Positions 44,308 to 55,242 of a stretch of 62,082 bases of DNA are shown in pieces. The notes under the pieces were generated by a model. That model had not been told where the DNA came from, did not search any database, and was given only the letters and a program-made list of their open reading frames with translations. The first letter of the stretch is position 1; each line of letters starts with the position of its first letter. The DNA comes from Rhizophagus sp. LPA8_4_AMF (taxonomy: Eukaryota; Glomeromycota; Glomeromycetes; Glomerales; Glomeraceae), in NCBI GenBank assembly GCA_021464525.1, contig JADRCO010000055.1, positions 1 to 62,082 on the forward strand, read 5' to 3'. The position numbers and the translations under genes were made by a program.

Positions 44308-46107
44308 ATGGGATATTTTCTGTGATGGAATTAATTTTACTTATATTAAAATATTATTTGGTTATAAGATATATTAATGTATCATAGATTAGAACTTTTA
44401 CGATCTCAAATTTATAAATTATCCAGAAATTGTTAAAAAAATAAAATTTATTATTTATAATTCTATTGATTTTTATTTGTTGCCTATTATACAATAACCA
44501 TAAATAAAAATAATATAATATATTTGGAGTTGATCTTCCGTTAGCTAGTTAACCTATTACTTTTATTATTAGAAAAAACCTATAAATCAGTAATCATCAA
44601 GTAAAATCTTATTAATATGATCACATATTTATACATATTGTTATGAAAATATTATCTTGCTAACAAGTTAAACAATATCCAATGCAAAAATAATATTTTC
44701 AATCGTATTTATACTTTTTTAAATATTTAAAATATTTGATTTGTTACAGAGCTATAGTAAAAGATTTTTTTTTTTTTACAAAATATCTTTATTTTCCATA
44801 TTTTTGCGAAAATTATTTGCTACGAAATTATAAAAATGGAGAAAACTTCTTTCTTGGTTCGGTCGACTAAGTGAAAAATAGACTGTAATAATGATGATAA
44901 TTGACGGTGTCAAATAGAACAAGATCTAAATTTTTGGAAGTTCAAGTTCAATGAAGTTGATCAGAAACATCAAGTTCGTCTGAATCATAAAAAGCCATAA
45001 GCGTTCATCTCTATAAGAACAGAATTTACTCAGTTATCAGTTATCACGTCGTAAACACGTGACACGTGCTTGCGCAACAGCTATTATCATGCTATACAAG
45101 CGATAGTCATTATACCATTCAAGAACGAGCTGTTGAAGCTGATTAGAAAAGTGATGCTCATTAAATTTATAATAATTCACAGTATTATAAAAATTGATTA
45201 GTATCTTAATTTTATTTTAATAATATAAATAAGTTATATATAAATCTAGCAAAAACGTTAAACGTTAAATTAAATTTTGCAAGTTCGGACACTAAGTGAT
45301 ACGAGATTTGTAATTTTAGGTTTCGGAATTTGAACCTTATAAGGAGAAACGTTTTGCCAATCACGAAACAGTTTCGCCCGCAAAAAACTTAATTTTCAAA
45401 TTTGGTTTAGATTATTATGTTATATTTTTATTTTTCTGTCAAAAAGAAAAAGGAAATTTACTACAAAAAGAAGAATACACGAGTTCCATTTAACAGTAAT
45501 GATGTAATGATTATGAAAAATAAGAAGTACTCCTTGTTTCACAGTTAACACAAAAAAGTGATTTCATCGATTATCATGAAAAAACATTTAGTTGAAGGTC
45601 TAATGATTTAAAGTAACAAGTCATTTCGTTCACGATAAAAAAAAATAAATAATAATTACGCGCAATTATTATCCCTGTTGTATAACAGATTGTTATATTT
45701 GTCTCCGTCACGCGTAAAATTTACACGGCAACAAATGAATAAGTTAATGATATATAGAAGAGATGGTGATATTTATAACAAAAAGGAAAAAGGATGCAGC
45801 TAAAAAGATACTGCCTGATTCAATTGAGAAATATGATAATGTAGTATGTAGATCTAGTAGCAAATGAAGCGAGTTTCGGTACGTGATTGATTCGCATCAA
45901 TCGTCAACACCCTAGTTGTAAGAATAATCCTGATTTATAGTACACATACTATTTTTATTTTTATTTTTTTTTTTACAAGATGAACGAACATACAGTACAT
46001 ATACTAATCTAATAATAAGGAGCTATTTTTTTTTTCATCTCAATCAATTATACTTTATTTAGTAAAATATCCTCGTTCAAATTCAAAAAAATTTTTAGGG
46101 GCAAGTT
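44308..46107. other. Intergenic, no gene seen
   Basis: 1.8 kb of AT-rich DNA. Two overlapping CACGTG palindromes (ACACGTGACACGTGC at about 45053-45068) stand out as possible bHLH/bZIP-type sites. No gene is seen. Confidence 0.4.
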
Positions 46108-46122
46108 GTACAAATCTAAATC
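46108..46122 (+). promoter_or_regulatory. GTACAAATCTAAAT box of the 46211 gene
   Basis: GTACAAATCTAAATC begins 103 bases before the ATG and is identical to copy 1 over 14 bases, although the two proteins are among the most diverged in the array. Confidence 0.6.
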
Positions 46123-46210
46123 GACACAAGGTTTTATTTATTTATATATCTTGAATTAATTTTTTATAAAATAAATTTTTTTTTTTTTTTTCGCTAAAAA
46201 ATTCTCAAAA

Positions 46211-47626
46211 ATGAAGAGAGGGCGTTCATTAAAACAAGATTTAAAATTTTTATTAAATAATCAAAAGTATAGTGATGTAGAAATTTTATGTAGTGATGAA
46301 GAAAAATTTTATTGTTCTAGAAATATTTTATCAGCAAGGTCAGAAGTATTTGAAGGTCTACTTTATAATGAAATTGAAGAAAGTTATGAAAGCCAGATTT
46401 CTTTTCCAACCATTGATTCTTCGGTAATGAAAATTGTTCTAGAATATATTTATACAGGATCAATTGATGAAGAATCTTTAGATAAATATAACGTATTTGA
46501 AGTTTTTAACGTCGCTGATTACTTTCAATTACCAGTACTTCAGGATTTTATTATGGAATTTTTCAAAAATAATCTAGAAAAGAATTACGTAAATTTTTCA
46601 CCGGAATTTTTATCCAGAGCTGTGGATATAATGCCGTTATCAAAAGATAGCATTCTTTTAACTTTATTGGTCAAAACAGTAGCAACCATTCCGTTAAACG
46701 CGATTGAATTCGGTCGATTGTCTATTAAAGCTTTTCGATACCTTTTATCTTATGTACGTGAAAAAGAAATGACCTTTGCAACTACCGAATATGAAATTTT
46801 TCGTTATAGCGCTATTCTTTTAGCAAAACAAATTTCCAATGATACATATAATGCTTTTATGAAAAGGTTACCAACTTTGGAACAAATAGAAAATGTGGAG
46901 AATTCAGTCCAAATAAATACTACCGATTGTCGAGAAGTTGCTAAAGAAATAGAATCTTTTATTAAATATATTGACTTCAGTAAGATTAAAGGACAAATTT
47001 TAGCTAATATCATTGAACCATTAGAAATTGTCCCAGCTAAAATGATTTTGGATGCTTATAGACAGAAGGCTGTAACAAATTTTATAGAATTAGATGAATT
47101 ACGAAGTATGACAGAATTTAGTGAACCTACTTATGTTTGGGATGAATTGGCTTGTGGATCAAAACTTTTTATTATGGAAAATGGGAATATTATACAATCA
47201 ACATTTGGCCAAAACAGTCTTCAAAGTGTTAGAGCTGAGATATTATTAGAGTATAATAAAGGAATCTTTGAATGGGATGTCATTATTGAACAATCTTGTA
47301 GAAGCAGTTATGTTGGAGTATGCGCGTCAGAAAATTTTGATTACGAAGCCTGGGCAGGAAGTCAATCTACTGGATGGGTGTTAGGTTCCAATGGTAGTTG
47401 TTATAATTCCGGAGTTTGGATGAGAAACTATTGTCCAACGTTTGCCGATCGTAACAATATAAAAATTACCGTTCATTTAGATATGAATAGAACAACTATC
47501 GCTTTTACAGTTTCTGGTATAAAGTATCCCGAAGTGTGGTATAATTTACCAGCAAAACTTTATCCAGTAGTGTCATTAAGGTATCCTGCTCGCTTTCGAA
47601 TTAAGCCTCATAGAAATATTGAGTGA
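46211..47626 (+). CDS. BTB-BACK-SPRY protein, copy 6 (most diverged)
   Basis: 471 residues, starting MKRGRSLKQDLKFLLNNQKY. BTB about 8-120, with family-atypical changes (EEKFYCSRNILSARSEVFEG, YNEIEESYESQISF, EVFNVADYFQLPVLQ). BACK about 125-290 (FRYSAILLAKQISNDTYNAF, YIDFSKIKGQILANI). The hinge lacks RGIP (ELDEL-RSMTEFSEPTYVWDE). SPRY about 310-465 with an inserted residue in LEYNKGIFEW, loops EQSCRSSYVGV and LGSNGSCYNSGVWMRNYC, a two-residue expansion ADRNNIKITVHLDMN and loss of the KRTC motif (NRTTIAFTVSG). All core positions of the three domains are still filled and the frame is open, so it is probably functional but on its own evolutionary course. Confidence 0.92.
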   Translation: MKRGRSLKQDLKFLLNNQKYSDVEILCSDEEKFYCSRNILSARSEVFEGLLYNEIEESYESQISFPTIDSSVMKIVLEYIYTGSIDEESLDKYNVFEVFNVADYFQLPVLQDFIMEFFKNNLEKNYVNFSPEFLSRAVDIMPLSKDSILLTLLVKTVATIPLNAIEFGRLSIKAFRYLLSYVREKEMTFATTEYEIFRYSAILLAKQISNDTYNAFMKRLPTLEQIENVENSVQINTTDCREVAKEIESFIKYIDFSKIKGQILANIIEPLEIVPAKMILDAYRQKAVTNFIELDELRSMTEFSEPTYVWDELACGSKLFIMENGNIIQSTFGQNSLQSVRAEILLEYNKGIFEWDVIIEQSCRSSYVGVCASENFDYEAWAGSQSTGWVLGSNGSCYNSGVWMRNYCPTFADRNNIKITVHLDMNRTTIAFTVSGIKYPEVWYNLPAKLYPVVSLRYPARFRIKPHRNIE

Positions 47627-47960
47627 AATGATTTTTAAGTTGTATTTTACTTTTTTGTAAACGAAGAATTTAATTGATAATAAAAAACATTTTAAACAAT
47701 TTATCATATATAAAATAACGTTAAAGTTTTTTTAAAAAAAATAATGGCGCTTGAGCTTACCGATTACTAATTACTAAAATTTCTTATTAATCGATATAGA
47801 GTTTATCATCAAGGATGTATACTTAATAAATATTTGAGGAAAAATTTAGTATTTGAGTACTCGTAACGCGTTAAAATCGGTAAATATTATTCTCTCTAGG
47901 TTCTGCATGATAAGTTAGCGTTATGTCTTTATGCGGAATTGCGGATCTAGCATAACGTTG
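47627..47960. other. Intergenic, no gene seen
   Basis: 3' flank of copy 6; AATAAAA-like strings near 47680. No other feature. Confidence 0.4.
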
Positions 47961-48776
47961 TAGCTGTAGCAGCTATTCCATTAAATCCTATGAATATTTA
48001 TTTTGATTTTAGACAACTTAAAGGACAAATATTTGCCAATATTATTGAACCATTGGGAATTATTCAGCTTAAATGTTTATCGACACATAATAAGGTCTAA
48101 TAATTAAGACTTAAATGATACTCAAGAAGTATTTAATTTAATTTGTTTTATTTTATTAAAAGAGCTACTGTACGGTATAAGTGATCTATTCAGTTAAAAT
48201 CGAGCATCCATATTATACAATATGAGCCCACCTTTTATAAAAAAAGAAAACTACATATAGAGAAACGTGGTCGCTACGATAATAAGAAAGAGCAACAAAA
48301 GATGGTTAATAAAAGATGGGTCAAAGAGAAATCGATGAAGCCTCTGAATATACATCAAACTATGATTTTATTTTATTATTTTCAAAAAAAAATATTAAAT
48401 ATTTATCAAAAAGTGTGATTTAAAGATGTGATACACGTGATACACTGATACTCGAGAAGTGCCAAAAATAATGTACTGTACGTGTGGGATGAAAAAAAGC
48501 AGGTGATCCGAACGGTGATACAAGCTGCACAATAATTATGATATGAATCAAAAGATTCTAATTATGAAAGCTGGACAGGAAATAATTTTCATAGTCCCTA
48601 TTGTGCATTGAATTATTGTTCCAGGTACGGAAATTACTGTTTATTTAGTTATGAATAAAGAACATTTTGTTTTTACAGTCAATGTTACAAAGTATCTGAA
48701 GAAATCAGGTTGGAATAACTTCAGATAGTATTGTTATGTTATCGCGATCGCTTCGAATTCAATCTCATTAAAATAA
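47961..48776 (+). pseudogene. Relic of a BTB-BACK-SPRY copy, BACK and SPRY parts
   Basis: GTAGCTGTAGCAGCTATTCC (VAVAAIPLN) at 47961 is fused by a deletion of about 250 bases to TTTGATTTTAGACAACTTAA (FDFRQLKGQIFANIIEPLGI). A gap of roughly 370 unrelated bases follows. Then SPRY pieces occur in order at about 48480-48770: GTGTGGGATGAA (VWDE), a stretch readable as SKDSNYESWTGNNF (the ASENFNYExxAGxQ position), GTEITVYLVMNKEHFVFTVN and a final TTCGAATTCAATCTCATTAA. There are many stops and shifts. Confidence 0.75.
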
Positions 48777-49173
48777 ATGTAAAGAAATTAACATTAGATT
48801 TCGTATTTTATTATAATATTAAGTAATATGGTATTGGCCTTCATTTTCACCAGTCTTTGGTAAGAAGAAGAATGTCAATAATTGTAATAAACTAAAAATC
48901 TAACTTTAACTATTAATATGTGTGATTAAAAAAAATTACATTTTTTAGAGCCATTTGAGTCAATGTCTTACAATTCAGTGATGCCGGCCAATTTATTATA
49001 TCGCGTGATATATTTAAATAATTCTGGCCAGAATTATGAGATCACATGATGTAATTTTAAACGAGGGTCATTGGACATATTTCACGTGACTTATAACCAA
49101 TGCCATTTTACATTAGTGCCATGTGACAATTGTGACACAGCTAGAATGATTTTCCTTTGGACGTAGTACTACA
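48777..49173. other. Intergenic with AATTCTGGCCAGAATT palindrome
   Basis: TAATTCTGGCCAGAATTATG at 49019-49038 is a perfect palindrome over 16 bases; related half-sites are at 42277 and 60090. No gene is seen. Confidence 0.45.
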
Positions 49174-49191
49174 GTACAAATATAAATTTAT
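49174..49191 (+). promoter_or_regulatory. GTACAAATATAAATTTAT box of the 49263 pseudogene
   Basis: The box is preserved 89 bases before the former ATG even though the gene body is broken. Confidence 0.55.
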
Positions 49192-49262
49192 GGTTCATAA
49201 TAAATATTCTAAATTAGAATCATTGAATAAAGAATTTCTGTTTCAAAAAAATAGCAAAAGGA

Positions 49263-50680
49263 ATGACGAGAGGATATTCATTATAACAAGATTTAAAACT
49301 ATTAATAAATAGTTCAAAGTATAGTGATATAGAAATTATATGTGAAGAAGAAAAAAAATTATATGGTTGTAGAGCAATTTTAGCTGCAAGGTCCGAAATA
49401 TTTGATAGTTACTTTATAATGGGATGAAGAAAAGTTATGATAAACAAATTTCTTTTCCAAAAATTAATTCCATTGGAATTGAGATCATATTAGAATATAT
49501 TTATACAGGATTTATTAAAGAGGAATCTTTAACAAAGGATAATATGATTGAAATTTTTTATGCTGCAGATTATTTTATCTTAAGGATTTTGTTGTGAAAA
49601 CTTTCAAAAATACATTAAAAAGAATTCTGTAAAAAATTATTCACCTGAATTATTATCTAAATTTGCAGAAAAAATGCCATTAACAGGAAATAATATTTTT
49701 TTGGATTTATTAGTTGAAGCAGTAGCGACTATTCCACTGAATACCATTGAATTTGGTCGATTATCTATTAAAGGTCTTCAGTATCTTTTATCTTGTACAT
49801 ATCATGAAAAGGAAAAGATTTTGCGACCATTGAATATGAGGTCGTTCGATACAGTTCTATTCTTGCAGCAAAACAAGTTTCTAATAATGCATATAAAATT
49901 CTTATAGAACGGTAACCAACTTTAGAACAAATAGAACAAATGGATAATTCAGTTCAAATAGATAATAAAGATAGATTAATAATTAATCATCAAGAAATTG
50001 CTAGGGAATTGGAACCTTTAATTAAATTTATTGATCTCATGCGAATTAAAGGAGTGATATTGGCTGATATCATTGAACCATTAGAAATTATCTCAGCAAA
50101 AACAATTTCAGGTGTTTATCGACAAAAAGTGAGGCTTAATAAATCTGATTCAAATGAAATTCGAGGAAAATATAACAACTGTATTTGGGATGAGTCACAA
50201 TGTGGATCAAACTGAAGCTTATTATTGAAGATGATAGAAAAGTTGTATATGCACCAAATGATCTTAATTCATGGCAAAATGTTAGAGCCAAGATGTTACC
50301 AGAAAAGAATGGTATCTTTGAATGGGGCGTAATAGTTGAGAAAGTGTGTGGAAATGCTTGGGTTGGAGTCTGTTCATCGGAAAATTTTAATTATGATTTC
50401 TTTGCTTGGAGATCAACAAACCGGATGGGTATTAGGCAGCGGTGGTAATATTCATAATTCAGGAAAATAGTTAAAATATTGTCCTTCGTTTGGCGATGGT
50501 ACAAGAATCACTGTTCATTTAGATTTGAATAAAAGAACTTGTTCTTTTACAGTTAACGGTAAAAAGTATCGGGAAATATCAGAATGATATAATTTGCCAT
50601 CGAAACTTTATCCAGTAGCATCACTGCGTCATCCTGGTCGACCTCGAATTCAACCTCATTTAAAAAAATGTTTAATGTAG
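49263..50680 (+). pseudogene. BTB-BACK-SPRY pseudogene, full length but broken
   Basis: The whole gene can be followed from MTRGYSL to the C-terminal RPRIQPHLK region, but it has many lesions. A TTA-to-TAA-type stop lies at codon 8 (49284-49286). There is a deletion in the FDRLLYNG codons near 49407, loss of about 18 bases in the AADYFQLTELQ region near 49577, and shifts near 49620, 49815 and 49912. An insertion in GGATCAAACTGAAGCTTATT lies near 50212, and TGG-to-stop changes at about 50468 and 50587. Surviving parts (TIEFGRLSIKGLQYLLSCTY, DLNSWQNVRAKM) place it closest to the 51639 gene, as does its 3' flank, so it belongs to the same tandem unit. Confidence 0.92.
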
Positions 50681-51500
50681 AAAATTTTTTTATGAGCTTA
50701 TTTATGGTTTGATCATTATTTTGCTATAAATAATGTTTTCTTATTATTTATAAATGTTCAAGTCAAAAAAGTTACAATGTACTGTGGTAGGATTTAAATT
50801 ATTATAATAACTAAGTAGTGAAAAATGTTATATTCTAAAGAAAAAACTGTGTATTATGAATAATTCCCAATTTTAATATTTGAGCCCACAATGGTAATAT
50901 TATGATACAGTATATTATGATTATAATGCTGAACTGTCGGAAAAAATAATTAGTTGACATATTAATATTTTAATTTGTAAAGAGACTACTTAATCATAAT
51001 TATGTAGTGTGACCAAATTTAACCCATTAGTGAATAATCGTTCTTTAATTAAAATTTGTACGGAACGACGGAACGTATGGACAACGCTTAGGACATGTGA
51101 CCAGTAATCAGGGGGTTTCACTTTTAAAGTATTTGATGGTTCATCATATGATATGAAGTTTATTAGAGTATTCAAATAGTTCAAAGTGTGTACAATAAAT
51201 ATAGAGTTTTGCAGTTTGTAATCACGCTATACTCAACTCGGCTAAAGACTTACCGAACTTTTTTCAAAGTTTATCTCAAGAAAAGTGATAGTTCATCATA
51301 TGTTAGTTAAGAATAAAGATAATTACTGCGTAATTCAAAAGAAAATATTTTAATGTGATTTAACAACCAAAATTGACATGACTTGATAACAGACAATAAA
51401 TATTTTGATTTTTGGCATAAAAAGACTAATCGATATAATACATACCAAATACCATTCAAGAAAACTTTTATGTGACTGCGTATTGGACGAAGTTTCATCA
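50681..51500. repeat. Tandem-unit spacer between the 49263 and 51639 copies
   Basis: Positions 50730-50955 match 53130-53395 downstream of the next copy (shared GTTATATTCTAAAGAAAAA and GCTGAACTGTCGGAAAAAAT). Positions 51290-51450 match 53440-53610 upstream of the copy after it (AATAAAGATAATTACTGCGT, AAAATTGACATGA). No separate gene is present. Confidence 0.75.
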
Positions 51501-51590
51501 TCATGAAGGCGCAGCAAATTTCTCGGAAATATTTTTTCCCATATGGCTAGTACAGCATAGTAGAACCTTTCTTTGTTGCATAAAATAAGC
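51501..51590 (+). promoter_or_regulatory. Extended conserved promoter of the 51639 gene
   Basis: Three conserved blocks occur in order: TCATGAAGGCGCAGCAAATT, a TCGGAAATATTTTTTCCCAT block followed by ATGGCTAGTACAGCATAGTA, and CTTTGTTGCATAAA. The GTAC element is at 51550, 89 bases before the ATG. The same blocks occur before the 53821 gene and at the right edge of the window. Confidence 0.75.
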
Positions 51591-51638
51591 CTTTATTTGA
51601 AATTTAATAATTTTTTTTTAAAAAAAATTTCATCTACA

Positions 51639-53066
51639 ATGATGAGAGGGAATTCATTAGAACAAGATTTAAGATTATTAATAAATAATCAAAAATATAG
51701 TGATATAGAAATTATATGTGAGGATGAAAAGAAATTATATGGTTGTAGAGCAATTTTAGCTGCAAGGTCCGAAGTATTTGATAGATTACTTTACAATGGA
51801 ATGAAAGAAAGTTATGAAACCCAAATTTCTTTTCCAAAGATTAATTCTTCTGTAATGGAAATTATATTAGAATATACTTATACTGGATCAATTAAAGAAG
51901 AATTTTTAACAAAAGATAATATGATTGAAGCTTTTTACGCTGCAGATTATTTTCAATTAACAGAACTTCAAAATTTTGTGATGAAAATTTTTAAAAATAC
52001 ACTAGAGAAGAATTCCACAGAAAATCATTCACCGGAATTATTATCTAAATTTGCGGAATATTTTCCATTAAATGAAAATAATATTTTTCTAAATTTATCA
52101 GTTGAAGCTGTATCAATTATTCCGTTAGATACTATTGAATTTGGTCGGTTATCTATTAAAGGTCTTCAGTATCTTTTATCTTGTACATATGAAAAGAAAA
52201 AGCCTTTTGCAACTCCTGAATATGAAGTTTTTCGATATAGCGCTATCCTTGCAGCGAAACAAGTTTCTAATGAGACTTATAAATCTCTTATTGAACGGTT
52301 ACCAACCTTGAATCAATTAGAACAATTAGAGAATTTTGTTCAGACAGATAGTATAAATAAATTTATTATCAATCACCAAAAAATTGCTAAAGAATTGGAA
52401 CCTTTAATTAAATTTATCGATTTCATACGAATTAAAGGAAGTGTTTTGGCAAATGTCATAGAACCATTAGAACTTATCTCAGCAAATATTGTTACAGATA
52501 TTTATAGACAAAAAGCGATATTAAATAAATCCGATTCAAATGATATTCGAGGAATACCCATGCTAACTTATTCAAATTATGTTTGGGATGATTCAGAATG
52601 TGGATCAAAACTTATTATTGAGGATAATAAAAAAGTTGTATATGCACAAAATGATCTTAATTCATGGCATAATGTTAGAGCTAAAATGTTATTAGAAAAT
52701 AATGGTATCTTTGAATGGGACGTAATAGTTGAGAAAGTGTGTGAAAGGGTTTGGATTGGAGTCTGTTCATCGGTAAATTTTAATTATGAATTCTTTGCTG
52801 GAAATCAACCAACCGGGTGGGTATTAGGCAACGATGGCAGTATTCGTAATTCAGGAAAATGGTTAAATTATTGTCCTTCATTTGGCGATGGTACGAGAAT
52901 TACTGTTCATTTAGATTTGAATAAAAGAACTTGTTCTTTTACAGTTAACGGTAAAAAGTATCGGGAAGTATCAGAATGGAATAATTTGCCGTCGAAACTT
53001 TATCCAGTAGTATCATTGTCTCACTCTGGTCGATCTCGAATTCAGCCTTATTTAAAAAATGCTTAA
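51639..53066 (+). CDS. BTB-BACK-SPRY protein, copy 7
   Basis: 475 residues from the MMRGNSLEQD start. A longer frame from 51573 adds 22 residues translated from the promoter-side spacer and is rejected because the family starts at this position. BTB about 8-120 (IEIICEDEKKLYG, ILEYTYTGSIKEEF), BACK about 125-295 (AEYFPLNENNIFLNLSVEAV, IDFIRIKGSVLANVIEPLEL), then the subgroup linker IYRQKAILNKSDSNDIRGIP shared with copies 8 and 9 and the pseudogene. SPRY about 315-470 with loops EKVCERVWIGV and GNDGSIRNSGKWLNYC; the GYC cysteine is lost. It ends SHSGRSRIQPYLKNA, where FRI of other copies is SRI. Confidence 0.93.
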   Translation: MMRGNSLEQDLRLLINNQKYSDIEIICEDEKKLYGCRAILAARSEVFDRLLYNGMKESYETQISFPKINSSVMEIILEYTYTGSIKEEFLTKDNMIEAFYAADYFQLTELQNFVMKIFKNTLEKNSTENHSPELLSKFAEYFPLNENNIFLNLSVEAVSIIPLDTIEFGRLSIKGLQYLLSCTYEKKKPFATPEYEVFRYSAILAAKQVSNETYKSLIERLPTLNQLEQLENFVQTDSINKFIINHQKIAKELEPLIKFIDFIRIKGSVLANVIEPLELISANIVTDIYRQKAILNKSDSNDIRGIPMLTYSNYVWDDSECGSKLIIEDNKKVVYAQNDLNSWHNVRAKMLLENNGIFEWDVIVEKVCERVWIGVCSSVNFNYEFFAGNQPTGWVLGNDGSIRNSGKWLNYCPSFGDGTRITVHLDLNKRTCSFTVNGKKYREVSEWNNLPSKLYPVVSLSHSGRSRIQPYLKNA

Positions 53067-53665
53067 TTGTAGAAAAATTTTGTTTATAAGTTTACGATCT
53101 AATCGTTATTTTGCTACTAGATATAAAGAATGTTCTTCTTATTATTATATCGAATTTATTTGTAAATATTAAAGTTTAAAAAGTTTACAATGTACTGTAG
53201 TAGGATTATAAAAACAGCACAAATAAAGTATCATAATAACTAAGTAGTGAAAATGTTATATTCTAAAGAAAAACTGTGTATTATAAGTAATGGTCAATTA
53301 TTTGATTTTATAATTCGATCGAGCTTACAATAGTAGTATTATGATATATTATGATTATAATGCTGAACTGTCGGAAAAAATCATTAATTGACTTATAATT
53401 ATTACTAAAATTTTTTCAAAGTTTATCTTAGTTCATTGATAGTTCATCGTAAGTTACCTAAGAATAAAGATAATTACTGCGTAATTCAAAAGAAATATTT
53501 TATGTGATTTAAAACAATAACTAAATATCAAAATCAAATATTATAATTGAAGAAAACCAAAATTGACATGATTTGATGAAAGACAATAAATATATTGAAT
53601 TTTGGCATAAAAAAGCCTAATCGATATAATAATATACTTTTATTTAACTGCGAGAAGTTTGTTAA
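53067..53665. repeat. Tandem-unit spacer between the 51639 and 53821 copies
   Basis: Contains the downstream module (53251-53395) and upstream module (53440-53620) shared with the previous spacer, which defines a duplication unit of about 2.2 kb. Confidence 0.75.
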
Positions 53666-53767
53666 TCATGAAGGCGCAGCAAATTATCGGGAAATATTTT
53701 TTCCCATATGGCTAGTACAATTAGTACGACATAGTACGAACCTTTTTTTGTTGCATAAAAATAAGCC
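53666..53767 (+). promoter_or_regulatory. Extended conserved promoter of the 53821 gene
   Basis: TCATGAAGGCGCAGCAAATT, the CCCATATGGCTAGTACAATT block and TTGTTGCATAAA are all present. Three GTAC elements occur within 25 bases (53714, 53724 and 53734); the last is 87 bases before the ATG. Confidence 0.75.
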
Positions 53768-53820
53768 TTCATTTGAAATTTAATAATTTTTGTTTTTTAA
53801 AAAAAAAATTTTTATCTGCA

Positions 53821-55242
53821 ATGACGAGAGGAGATTCATTAGGACAAGATTTAAAATTATTAATAAATAATCAAAAATATAGTGATATAGAAATTATATG
53901 TGAGGATGAAAAGAAATTACATGGTTGTAGAGCAATTTTAGCAGCAAGATCCGAAGTATTTGATAGATTACTTTATAATGGAATGAAGGAAAGTTATGAT
54001 AAACAAATTTCTTTTCCAAAGATTAATTCCATTGGAATGGAGATCATATTAGAATATATTTATACAGGATTTATTAAAGAAGAATCTTTAACAAAAGATA
54101 ATATGATTGAAACCTTTTACGCTGCAGATTATTTTCAATTAACAGAACTTCAAAATTTTGTGATGAAAACTTTCAAGAATACATTAAAAAAGAATTACAC
54201 AGAAAACTATTCACCGGAATTATTATCTAAATTTGCGGAAAAAATTCCATTAACAGAAAATAATATTCTTCTAAATTTATTAATTGAAGCGGTATCAACT
54301 ATTCCATTAAATAGAATTGAATTTGGTCGATTGTCTATTTCAGGTCTTCAATATCTTTTATCTTGTACACATGAAAATGGAACTCCTTTTGCAACGCCAG
54401 AATATGAAGTTTTTCGATATAGCGCTATTCTTACAGCAAAACAAGTTTCTGAAGATGCATATAAAGCCCTTATGAAACAGTTACCAACCTTGGAACAAAT
54501 AAAACAAATAGAAAACCCAATAAAGGTAAAAAATGAAAATAAATTTATTACCGATCACCAAAAGGTAGTTAAAGAATTGGAGCCTTTAATTAAATTTATT
54601 GATTTCAGAAGAATTGAAGGACAAATTTTGGCTGATGTCATTGAACCATTAGAAATTATCTCTGAAAAAATAATTTTAGATGTTTATCGACAAAAAGCAA
54701 GATTAAATAAATCTGATTTAAATAATATTCGAGGAATACCCATACCAGGTTGTGTATGGGATGATTCGGCATGTGGATCAAAGCTTATGTTTGAGAATAA
54801 TGGAAAAATTGTATGTTTACAAAGTCAAACTAAATCATCACGAAATGTTAAAGCTAAAATGATATTGGAAGATAAAGGTATTTTTGAATGGGATTGTATT
54901 ATGGAAAAAGCTTGTGGAGAAGCTTGGGTAGGAGTATGTTCGCCAGAAAATTTAAAATATGAATTCTTTGCAGGAAAACAACCAATTGGATGGGTATTAG
55001 GTACTAGTGGACGTTGTTATAATTCTGGAAATTATATAAATAATTATTGTCCATCATTCGGAAATGGTGCGAGAATTACTGTTCACTTGGATATGAATAA
55101 AAGAACTTGTGCGTTTACAGTTAACAGTATTAAGTATAAGGAGGTAACGGAATGGAATAATTTACCATCAAAGCTTTATCCAGTAGCATCATTATGCTAT
55201 CCTGGTCGTTTTAGAATTGAGCCTCATCAAAAATATATTTAG
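53821..55242 (+). CDS. BTB-BACK-SPRY protein, copy 8
   Basis: 473 residues from MTRGDSLGQDLKLLINNQKY. Sixteen upstream in-frame codons from 53773 lie in the poly-A/T leader and are not counted. BTB about 8-120 (IYTGFIKEESLTKDN shared with the pseudogene), BACK about 125-290 (FRYSAILTAKQVSEDAYKAL). The linker is VYRQKARLNKSDLNNIRGIP followed by a shortened PGCVWDDSACGSK. SPRY about 310-468: DCIMEKACGEAWVGVCSPEN, KQPIGWVLGTSGRCYNSGNY. It has TVNSIKYKEV where others have TVNGKKYPE, and CYPGRFRIEPHQKYI at the end. It is closest to copies 7 and 9. Confidence 0.93.
   Translation: MTRGDSLGQDLKLLINNQKYSDIEIICEDEKKLHGCRAILAARSEVFDRLLYNGMKESYDKQISFPKINSIGMEIILEYIYTGFIKEESLTKDNMIETFYAADYFQLTELQNFVMKTFKNTLKKNYTENYSPELLSKFAEKIPLTENNILLNLLIEAVSTIPLNRIEFGRLSISGLQYLLSCTHENGTPFATPEYEVFRYSAILTAKQVSEDAYKALMKQLPTLEQIKQIENPIKVKNENKFITDHQKVVKELEPLIKFIDFRRIEGQILADVIEPLEIISEKIILDVYRQKARLNKSDLNNIRGIPIPGCVWDDSACGSKLMFENNGKIVCLQSQTKSSRNVKAKMILEDKGIFEWDCIMEKACGEAWVGVCSPENLKYEFFAGKQPIGWVLGTSGRCYNSGNYINNYCPSFGNGARITVHLDMNKRTCAFTVNSIKYKEVTEWNNLPSKLYPVASLCYPGRFRIEPHQKYI

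Noticed and set aside
51573..51638. N-terminal extension of the 51639 gene (and likewise 53773-53820 of the 53821 gene)
   Set aside because: The extra residues are translated poly-A/T leader and are absent from all other copies, which begin at the MxRG position.
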